From the NCBI GenBank assembly GCA_022448645.1, contig JAKVBZ010000016.1:1-64000 (forward strand): a stretch of 64,000 nucleotides of DNA, given 5' to 3'. Shown here piece after piece: positions 16,716 through 23,847 of this stretch. A program made the translations under genes and the position numbers. The notes beneath the pieces are model-generated. The model had not been told where the DNA came from. It ran no database searches and worked only from the letters and a program-made list of their open reading frames with translations. The stretch's first letter is position 1. Each line of letters begins with the position of its first letter. This stretch comes from Pirellulaceae bacterium. GTDB taxonomy: Bacteria > Planctomycetota > Planctomycetia > Pirellulales > Pirellulaceae.

Positions 16716-18620
16716 CTATTCGAAGGCCTCGGCGAAACTGACCGATTCTGTGCCTTTTTTTATTTTATCAAATTTGCTTGTGGAATTCTTGGTCGACTGG
16801 GGAGATCCGGAGGGAACTGGGGGAGTGGAGGCCAAAGGCTTTTTCGTTGCAAATACCGCTGATTCTGTCCCTTGACCGTGAACTTCGAGATGCGGGTCGG
16901 TGTGGGGCGTTGTAGTCGACTGCAGAGGATTCGTGCCAGTTGGCCGTGTGTTGAAGGAAATTGAGTCGATTGGCTGTTTGTGCGTCAAATTGCCACCGAA
17001 TTCAGGGACGGAATCGAGTGCCAAACGTGAAGTAAGGTATTGTCGCTCATACGCTTGACGTAGAAACAACACGATTTCCGGGTAGGTGCCTTCTAGACGC
17101 GAAATGGTGTCCAGGATATCAGCCAAATTGGCTGAACAATGCTCATGGATGTCACCTTTTTCTTGGTGAAACATACTCACTTTGACCGCATTGCCGTGAC
17201 GTCCGTCAACAATGATCCGTTTACCGGCAAAAACGAGCGCCGGCAGTTGTAACTCGATGTCCTCGCCAAAGAGAACCACCTCGGGACGTTCGTTCCAGGA
17301 TAAGTGAACTAATGGCTCGCTTTTCGATTCGACAACATGCAGGTGGAATTCACCTTCCATATTGAATTGAGGGATCAGCGGATCGTGGGGGTCTCGCTTA
17401 CGGAGAGCACGAAACGCACCGTATCGAGACTGGACACTGTCGACATGGAGTAGTTGTTCCAGTTCGTTGTCAGCATCTAGGTCATCCATCATCGCTAACG
17501 CTATCAAGCCACGTTGACGGTATTCCGGTTGATGATGGATGGCGTCCCCCAGGACACGTGTTCCTTTGGCGTCGCCCAAATAAGCTAACGCCTCGGCTGC
17601 ATGAAACTGAACGGTTGGATCTTCCGATTTCAGACCGCTCGCCAAGACCTCGACGGCATCTTGGCCAATGGCTTCTAGACGAATCGCCGCCATGGAAGTG
17701 GTGGCTGGGTCTTGTAGTTGCTCTTGTAGCCTCTGTAAATATCTGACTTGTTCTGAGGTGTTTATTCTCAGAGGGATCTGGTGAATGACTTTAAGGTATC
17801 GTGCAATGTTCTCTTGGTACTGGCTGTCAAGTTTTAGCTCGATGTACTGGTCGGTTTTGGGGGTGGCCATGCCGTGTTTGATGCCCTTTTGGTAACCATG
17901 AAATCGTGCGTTGATCGCCGATCCGATCAACGACGTCATTCGAATCGAGTTTTGGTCGCTATGCATCACCAGACGCAGATCTCGTGACCGAAGAGCAACA
18001 CCACCTCCCAAAATCCGTCCGCGGACTTCATTCACTTTGTCGTCAGAGCCCTTCACGAATGAGTCCACTAGAATTGGCCCCTCGGCGCGAGCCCAAACAT
18101 GGCCGTCGTGAATGGCGTTGTCGCCCAATACGGCCAATTCGGAAAGGCGAGTGGGCATCAGCCAGCCATTTCTCAGGCTGGCTGTCTGAGATTTTGTCGG
18201 TACACGTACCTCGACGTCGAAACGCTCGCCTTTACGAATTCCAGGAGGCAACCAACCTACGACAATCGCTAGAGATGTTTGTTCCGACTTTAAAATGTTA
18301 TTGGGATGTTTCACTTGATGCTTTTGCATCTCACCAATGAGCCTCGCACGTCGATCTGACGGGGGAGGATCGCTGCCGGTTCCGTCGAGCCCCGTTATTA
18401 AGGCCACCGATTCGACTTGGGTGGAGTTCATTCCCATAGGGGCCATGTAAGTACCAATTGTTTTGATGGCCGTGTTGTCATCTTCCAATGCATCCACTTC
18501 AAGATTCGTGGGTCGTAGTGTTGACTGTGCGCACCCGCAGACTGCAAGAAACCCCAGCAATAGGGTTAGTCGTTGGTAAACCGTTTTCTTGAAGCCAACA
18601 TCGCCTGAATCATGTGTCAT
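16716..18620 (-). CDS. FlgI-like (flagellar P-ring-related) lipoprotein with HEAT repeats
   Basis: About 634 residues from ATG 18620 (frame open to 18689). A lipoprotein signal ends LLLGFLAVCGC. Residues about 60-300 resemble flagellar P-ring protein FlgI: VALITGLDGTGSDPPPS, the NNILKSEQTSLAIV region, VGWLPPGIRKGERFDVEVRV, and ILGGGVALRSRDLRLVM. About 325-430 hold HEAT-like helical repeats (VQFHAAEALAYLGDAKGTRV). The remainder is a beta-rich region and a low-complexity Thr/Ser/Pro tail. No flagellar gene lies nearby. Planctomycete paralogues of this kind are often annotated FlgI. The lipid anchor and HEAT domain argue for a separate envelope role. Confidence 0.72.
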   Translation of the reverse strand: MTHDSGDVGFKKTVYQRLTLLLGFLAVCGCAQSTLRPTNLEVDALEDDNTAIKTIGTYMAPMGMNSTQVESVALITGLDGTGSDPPPSDRRARLIGEMQKHQVKHPNNILKSEQTSLAIVVGWLPPGIRKGERFDVEVRVPTKSQTASLRNGWLMPTRLSELAVLGDNAIHDGHVWARAEGPILVDSFVKGSDDKVNEVRGRILGGGVALRSRDLRLVMHSDQNSIRMTSLIGSAINARFHGYQKGIKHGMATPKTDQYIELKLDSQYQENIARYLKVIHQIPLRINTSEQVRYLQRLQEQLQDPATTSMAAIRLEAIGQDAVEVLASGLKSEDPTVQFHAAEALAYLGDAKGTRVLGDAIHHQPEYRQRGLIALAMMDDLDADNELEQLLHVDSVQSRYGAFRALRKRDPHDPLIPQFNMEGEFHLHVVESKSEPLVHLSWNERPEVVLFGEDIELQLPALVFAGKRIIVDGRHGNAVKVSMFHQEKGDIHEHCSANLADILDTISRLEGTYPEIVLFLRQAYERQYLTSRLALDSVPEFGGNLTHKQPIDSISFNTRPTGTNPLQSTTTPHTDPHLEVHGQGTESAVFATKKPLASTPPVPSGSPQSTKNSTSKFDKIKKGTESVSFAEAFE

Positions 18621-19124
18621 GATTCCATGCAACTCCGTGTGAAAGGACAGAACGCGGTCCGAAAAATTTATCAGAACCTCGAAAGACACGGCCAGGGAGA
18701 TTAGTTGGCGGTGACTTGCCGGTCAAGCGTGAAAATAATTCCCGCTGCGATTTAACAGTACCTTGTCAGACTGCTTAGCGGATTTGAGATGGTCTGGCCG
18801 AGGTTCACTTCGCACAGCACCGGACAGTCCAGTCGTTGGTTGCCCAATCGCTGGGAATTCAATGCTCGGCTGTGATAGCCGTGCCTGTGAGGTGACTACT
18901 CGCTTCCCCGACCTGGTCGCGGGGCGGTTGCCAAATCTAATACGAGTAGGCCAATGGAAATTGCCAGGAAGAGAAAGAATAAGTGCATCAAATTGAGTTG
19001 GAGGTTGCGTTCCGTCGGACACTCCACTTAGGCATGCGTCGAAACCGATTTCCTAATCCTTGGTAAAGCGAGCAGTCTATCGCTTGGTGCGATTTGTGCC
19101 AAGAGCTATTTGGTGGGCACTTTG
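18621..19124. other. Intergenic region (about 500 bp), no convincing gene
   Basis: It lies between two leftward genes. A 99-codon frame (18723-19022, minus) and an opposing 78-codon frame have no recognisable features or start signals. A short stem CGGCT-GTGAT-AGCCG lies near 18870. It probably holds the promoter of the FlgI-like gene. Confidence 0.4.
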
Positions 19125-20699
19125 TTAGGCTAAATCTCGGTCTTCAAACAGTGCCAATGCCAAGAGCATGAAAAATAGGGTAAATGAGGCGCAATAAGCA
19201 AAGCACCACAGCAGGTAGTCCAGGGGGACTGGGACTCCAGCGGCCACTGCAGCTTGTACGTTAAAGTGGTCTAACACGGGCACTACCGTAGCGATCAATT
19301 GACCAATGAACACGACAGGCTCGAATACTTCACGTACCTGAGCTGATTGGACGATCAGCGGTGTCAAGTGTCCAAGTACATAGACTGCGAACATTACCAT
19401 AAAGTTCGCTAGCAGAGGGAGGCGGGTCGAGATAGCGACACTCAAAGCAGCCAAGACAATCGTTTCAAAGAAGGCTAGCGCAATGCCGGGTGCTGTGCGG
19501 CTCATTTCAAAGAAGCTGTCTTGCCACACAGGGTCGGGATTGGCGGTTTCTCTGGCGTCGTACACAACTTTATACGAAATGGCAGCGAGAAAAACCGCAC
19601 TTAGTATCAGGAAGATAAGAAATACTACCCACGTGATTCCTAAAAACTTACCTATCACAAATTGGCGACGACCGACCGGTTTGGATAGTACCGTGAGCGC
19701 CGTTCGGCCTTCGATTTCTTCTGCAACAGAAGTGCCGGCTGCGTAGACAGCCACAATCAGTGAAAGCACCATGAGTAAGGTGAGACCGGAGTCTTTCAGC
19801 ATCTTTACGTCTTCACCGAAGGTGTTGTATGGAATGAAGATAAAGGCCAGCAACAAAAAGATGCCCAAGCTTAAGGCTACAAAGAAGAGCGGTTGAGCTA
19901 CCTCGGATTTTGCTGTCGATAGAGCAATGGCAGACACTTTCGGTGTCCATGCGTGACACGCTAGATAGAGGCTGAAAACCGCCAACACGCTCAACGCGAC
20001 AAATGGAATCGTTCTGACTTCTGGGTATTTCAGGTCGGTGACCAAAGTGATCTTGAGTTTGGCGGTCTGGTCTCCCAGGTTGCGCACATAAAGCGATTTC
20101 ACGTTGGTAGATGGAAAAATATCGGCTGATTTCTCGGGTGGAAACCAATTGAACGAATCGCCGCCCGCCACACGAAAAGTTTGGCGCGTTTCCGAACCCC
20201 CTTCGGGGCGGGTGGAGACGTAGATGTCTTCCTGAGGATTAAACACCATGTATTTCAGCTCACTGACCCGAAACTTCACAGGAACTTCTCGCTCGGGGGG
20301 ACGGAAAAAACCGGGTGTTTCCGTCTCGTCGCTGTTGGAATCCCCGGTTGTTTCTGTCGGACGATCGCTTTCCTGAAGCGATGGCAGGTCATGTTCAATT
20401 GCAAATGTGCCGACCTTGGGGATGCGCAAGATGGCGGAGAGTATTTCATCGCGGTCTTCGACGCTAAACGAACAAATCACGCCAATTACACCGAAGAACA
20501 CGATGACCATCAAAGTCGGCCACATGATACCTTCGCGGATGGCTTCTACCGCGATTCTGCCCGCTGGCCGCGAAATTAACGAAATGACGCACCACCCCAT
20601 GAGTAGGAGTACAAGCCCAGCTAAGGCTCCTACGCCAAGAATCCACAGCGGCGTGATCCAGGTCATTAACGAAGCAAAAACTGGCGCAGTCGTCATCAT
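19125..20699 (-). CDS. ABC-2 type transporter permease with large periplasmic insertion
   Basis: A 524-residue membrane protein. Two N-terminal membrane segments (about 15-40 and 58-80) are followed by an approximately 150-residue soluble insertion, acidic at first (TETTGDSNSDETE) and then beta-rich. Six or more further membrane segments follow (about 232-250, 268-292, 305-325, 355-380, 405-430, 490-515). The NosY/ABC-2 motif EEIEGRTALTVLSKPVGRRQF is clear. It should form the membrane part of an exporter, but no ATP-binding subunit lies next to it. The substrate is unknown. Acylphosphatase lies 150 bases upstream on the same strand. Confidence 0.8.
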   Translation of the reverse strand: MMTTAPVFASLMTWITPLWILGVGALAGLVLLLMGWCVISLISRPAGRIAVEAIREGIMWPTLMVIVFFGVIGVICSFSVEDRDEILSAILRIPKVGTFAIEHDLPSLQESDRPTETTGDSNSDETETPGFFRPPEREVPVKFRVSELKYMVFNPQEDIYVSTRPEGGSETRQTFRVAGGDSFNWFPPEKSADIFPSTNVKSLYVRNLGDQTAKLKITLVTDLKYPEVRTIPFVALSVLAVFSLYLACHAWTPKVSAIALSTAKSEVAQPLFFVALSLGIFLLLAFIFIPYNTFGEDVKMLKDSGLTLLMVLSLIVAVYAAGTSVAEEIEGRTALTVLSKPVGRRQFVIGKFLGITWVVFLIFLILSAVFLAAISYKVVYDARETANPDPVWQDSFFEMSRTAPGIALAFFETIVLAALSVAISTRLPLLANFMVMFAVYVLGHLTPLIVQSAQVREVFEPVVFIGQLIATVVPVLDHFNVQAAVAAGVPVPLDYLLWCFAYCASFTLFFMLLALALFEDRDLA

Positions 20700-20823
20700 G
20701 TGTAGTCAAATAGATAGAGATAATGGCTTGTGTTGAGCGGTTTTCTTCAACGTGTTGTGATACGTCGTGTTACGCAGATTGTCCAGTGGTTGTTCTCGAA
20801 CTGGTGAGTTGTTATTGCATGTA

Positions 20824-20850
20824 GAGGATCGTTCGAGGCTTCGAATCCTC
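20824..20850 (-). terminator. Hairpin directly after the acylphosphatase stop
   Basis: An imperfect inverted repeat (GAGGAT...TTCGA / TCGA-ATCCTC with a 2-base bulge) starting at the base after the stop codon. No U-tract follows. Confidence 0.35.
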
Positions 20851-21132
20851 TCACGTCCGGATGCTAAATTCCGTAAATTCATGTGTGCAAATGGTTTGCG
20901 TTTCTTTGCTTTGATCGATGTAGTGGCACTGCACCTCATGAATTTCGGCGAGAAACGAATTCAGTTCGTCTGAACTTCCTTCGGCCACAAGTTGGACAGT
21001 CCCGTCCGGCATGTTCTGGACATAACCCTTTATATTGTAGTTGTTTGCGATTTTACAAGTGGTGTAGCGAAAGCCGACGCCCTGCACGTGACCGCAGAAT
21101 GATACCTCTCGACGAATACATGCTTGTTCCAT
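20851..21132 (-). CDS. acyP: Acylphosphatase
   Basis: A 93-residue enzyme that hydrolyses acyl phosphates such as acetyl or carbamoyl phosphate. The family signature SFCGHVQGVGFRYTT contains the catalytic Arg, and GYVQNMPDGTVQLVAEG contains the catalytic Asn. The length is typical for stand-alone acylphosphatase. It is divergent from the secreted protein gene at 21235, with about 100 bases between starts. Confidence 0.93.
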   Translation of the reverse strand: MEQACIRREVSFCGHVQGVGFRYTTCKIANNYNIKGYVQNMPDGTVQLVAEGSSDELNSFLAEIHEVQCHYIDQSKETQTICTHEFTEFSIRT

Positions 21133-21234
21133 GGTCGTTTCGTTGTTTTTTCCAGCTTGCAGTCCAGGAAGGAGTTGCTGGGGAACGGCTTCTGGCTTGA
21201 CGTCGTTTCCCGACGTGCCTAATGTTCTCCGGCT

Positions 21235-22455
21235 ATGAATTCTTTCTTGACGATAATTCTGGGTGTTGTTGCTGCGCTGACGCTGTTTTGCGTACCACTG
21301 GAATCGGCTGCGGATCCTGGTTTGGAGCCACGAGACGGTGTGTTGGTGTTACGCAATGGGAATCTCATCAGAGGGCGGATATGGCCACATGGTGGTGGAT
21401 TTTTGGTCGCAATGGAAGGGCGCAATGAGATCCGATTGGGCCTAGACCAAGTCGCCTACGAGTGCCGTGACGTAGAGGAGGCTTTTGATTTTAAGTCTCT
21501 GGAGTTGATTCCAGGTGATGTGAATAGCCACGTAAAACTGGCCGTGTGGTGCTTAAAGGAAGATTTGTTGGACCATGCACAGAGGCAGTTCGAAGTCGCG
21601 AATGGCATTTCACCCAATCATCCGGCTGTTCGCCAATTAGCTCGAAGGTTGCAGGTTTTGGCGAAGCGCCGAACTGAATCGACTGTAGACGGTCTCTCAC
21701 CAGAATCGGATACGGCGGAGACTCTGCAGAAAGGATCACCGAAGATACCAGTTTCGGCATTGGCGCTCGATGCGTTTCGGAAAGAAGTTCAGCCGGTGTT
21801 GCTCAATCATTGTGCGCTGGCTGGGTGCCACGGCGAACGGGCTACCACAGCTTTTCGCATTCGAAGAAACCCTTGGCGGGGGGCCATTCCGAGGCCGTTT
21901 ACACTTAGAAATCTTGAAGCTGCCGTACATCAAATCAATCCCCAGGATCCTCGCAATAGTCCATTGTTGAAGCACGCCCGTGTTTTCCACGGACCAGCCG
22001 ACGCTCGGCAGCGACCGCAGATTACAGCAACCCAATATGAACTTCTTAAAGATTGGGTGTACCGCGCGGTCGGAGTTGAGATTATTCAGCCGAAAGTTTT
22101 TCAAGCTACTCGAGGGAACGGAAAAACCGAGTCCAATCACGTGACGTCCACAATCTTGTCTGGAGGTTCAGGTGGACTGCGGCAGCCTGGGGGCGTGGCT
22201 GGTACCTCAGGGGCTTTGTCTGTCGCAGGCGCGTCAGTGGCTGGACAGCAAACGGTTAGGCAAATTGGCACGTTAACGTTGGATGGTACAACGGCGGAGC
22301 AATTTGTTGCTGCAACGGACAATTTGTCAGATGCAACGTTGTCAGATGGAACGGAAGCATTGCCACCGCATCAGGCGGGGCATCCGCGGGATCCATTTGA
22401 TCCTGCGTGGTTCAACAGCCAATATGCCGATCGCGTCTTTTCAGAAAAGCCGTAA
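21235..22455 (+). CDS. Secreted protein with TPR-like segment and CxxxxCH motif
   Basis: 406 residues with an N-terminal signal peptide (ILGVVAALTLFCV, cleavage near ESAADP). Residues about 30-85 form a beta-rich segment (DGVLVLRNGNLIRGRIWPHG). A short TPR-like helical repeat follows (about 95-140, LDHAQRQFEVANGISPNHPAV). Residues about 180-280 resemble planctomycete cytochrome-c-type segments: VQPVLLNHCALAGCHG, with C-x4-CH where haem sites usually have CxxCH. The rest is Gly/Ser/Ala-rich low complexity. I do not recognise a named family. An extracytoplasmic location is likely. Confidence 0.65.
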   Translation: MNSFLTIILGVVAALTLFCVPLESAADPGLEPRDGVLVLRNGNLIRGRIWPHGGGFLVAMEGRNEIRLGLDQVAYECRDVEEAFDFKSLELIPGDVNSHVKLAVWCLKEDLLDHAQRQFEVANGISPNHPAVRQLARRLQVLAKRRTESTVDGLSPESDTAETLQKGSPKIPVSALALDAFRKEVQPVLLNHCALAGCHGERATTAFRIRRNPWRGAIPRPFTLRNLEAAVHQINPQDPRNSPLLKHARVFHGPADARQRPQITATQYELLKDWVYRAVGVEIIQPKVFQATRGNGKTESNHVTSTILSGGSGGLRQPGGVAGTSGALSVAGASVAGQQTVRQIGTLTLDGTTAEQFVAATDNLSDATLSDGTEALPPHQAGHPRDPFDPAWFNSQYADRVFSEKP

Positions 22456-22724
22456 TCAAATCTGTCCACCCTTCCCTGTCAAAAAGATTGGTGCATACGG
22501 ATATCCGCAATCGAGAATTTGGCCGTGAAGAATAGGTGCCTAGGAACGAAACTTCATGAACCGGTCCTCTTTTTTTAGCGATGCACGGTGCCTCTCGGGA
22601 AAAGTTGCGTAGCATGGAAGTTGGCAGAGCGAATTGCATGTTCATGCGTTAAATGTCTGCCGCTGGTCCACTGTCTCGTCTTTGGTTCTTGTCTTAGATC
22701 GTCCTTGTTGTTGGGTGTTGTGCT

Positions 22725-23705
22725 ATGTTGTACCGGTGTTGGGTAGTAGGGGGATTGTCTGTTTGTTTGCTTGTCGGTTGTGCGAACCATGAGTCGGATT
22801 CAGTTGCTGAGAAGCCTTTGTTGCTGGCGGCAACTTCTTCACTGGCGGCAACTTCTTCACTGGACACGGTCGTCGCAGAAAGCTCTCAAGAAACGGCTGC
22901 CAACGATAACAGTTTCAACAAGATCTCTGAAGTCGCCGTGCATGTTCCGTCGGAGTCCGATTTGGATTTTGATAGGGACAGCTTCACCAAACATGCGACT
23001 ACGAATTCGACAGCAAAGTCTCATCGCACGCAGTCGGCCGATGAAAAGATATCGCCGCCAACGAAAAGTCGAGGAAGATACGAGATGGTCACGGTTGTGG
23101 AGAAATTTGCTGACGGGTCCATCAGTCATCGTTGGCAGGAGAAACGCTACTTTGAAGGTGCTGTGGTGCGGCACGGTAGCTACGTTGAGTTCTATGAAAA
23201 TGGAAAACGGTTCATCGAAGGTAAGTATGTTGATGGTCGGCGCACCGGGACTTGGACCTATTGGCACGTGAATGGAAAAGTTGCTAAAAGTGGAGATTAC
23301 TTGCAGGGGAAAACGCATGGCCATTGGCTGGTTTATGGAGCTGACGGGTTGCTGAACCGGGAGGAAAATTACCTGTCAGGTCGGAAGCATGGTGTTTGGG
23401 CCTATTTTCACACAGACGGGAAAACGGTTCTCGAAAAGAACGTTTTTGACCAGGATCGACCCCATGGCGTGTGGACCAAATGGTATCCGCCTGGTGTGAG
23501 CCTCGAAGGTCAACCGGTACGCGAATACGAGACTCGCTATGAAAACGGCAAGCTGCATGGTGAAACTCAGCGTTGGTACCATACAGGGCAGCAGTTCAAA
23601 TTGGAGAGCTACCGCCAAGGTAAGCCGCACGGGACATTCAGGACGTGGCGGCAGGGAGGTTCCTTGGTTAGCGAAATGCGGTACGAAAATGGCCAGGAAA
23701 AGTAG
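22725..23705 (+). CDS. MORN-variant repeat lipoprotein
   Basis: 326 residues. The lipoprotein signal peptide ends SVCLLVGC. A Ser/Thr-rich spacer includes a perfect 18-bp tandem duplication encoding LAATSS twice. From about 120 onward there are at least seven MORN-variant/YwqK-type repeats of the form G-x-Y-x-x-G-x-x-x-G-x-W (for example YVDGRRTGTWTYWHVNGK and LSGRKHGVWAYFHTDGK). Proteins with this repeat are widespread and mostly uncharacterised; the beta-hairpin array may bind partners in the envelope. A palindromic hairpin follows the stop codon. Confidence 0.8.
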   Translation: MLYRCWVVGGLSVCLLVGCANHESDSVAEKPLLLAATSSLAATSSLDTVVAESSQETAANDNSFNKISEVAVHVPSESDLDFDRDSFTKHATTNSTAKSHRTQSADEKISPPTKSRGRYEMVTVVEKFADGSISHRWQEKRYFEGAVVRHGSYVEFYENGKRFIEGKYVDGRRTGTWTYWHVNGKVAKSGDYLQGKTHGHWLVYGADGLLNREENYLSGRKHGVWAYFHTDGKTVLEKNVFDQDRPHGVWTKWYPPGVSLEGQPVREYETRYENGKLHGETQRWYHTGQQFKLESYRQGKPHGTFRTWRQGGSLVSEMRYENGQEK

Positions 23706-23711
23706 CCGGTT

Positions 23712-23742
23712 TTTTGGGGGTAGGCCTACAGGGTCCCCAAAA
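23712..23742 (+). terminator. Terminator-like hairpin after the MORN lipoprotein gene
   Basis: TTTTGGGG...CCCCAAAA, perfect 8-bp arms, with an inner palindrome GTAGGCCTAC, six bases after the stop codon. It is symmetrical but lacks a U-tract after the stem. Confidence 0.4.
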
Positions 23743-23758
23743 GATGCCGTGTCGTCTA

Positions 23759-23775
23759 CAATCAACGCTTGATTG
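23759..23775 (+). terminator. Second hairpin ahead of recQ
   Basis: CAATCAA-CGC-TTGATTG, perfect 7-bp arms with a 3-base loop, followed by TTCCT. It may be a second termination stem or a recQ leader element. Confidence 0.3.
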
Positions 23776-23847
23776 TTCCTCGTGCCGTGGACTCATGATA
23801 TCTTTTTAGGCTCACCCGGCGCAGCGCAACACGGAGGTCTGTCTCGT

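Noticed and set aside
18723..19022. 99-codon leftward frame
   Set aside because: No recognisable domain or signal, and an opposing frame of similar quality covers the same bases.
20836..20849. TTCGAATCCTC resembling a tRNA T-arm
   Set aside because: The loop would have eight bases, and no acceptor or anticodon stems can be formed around it; it is part of a hairpin after acyP.
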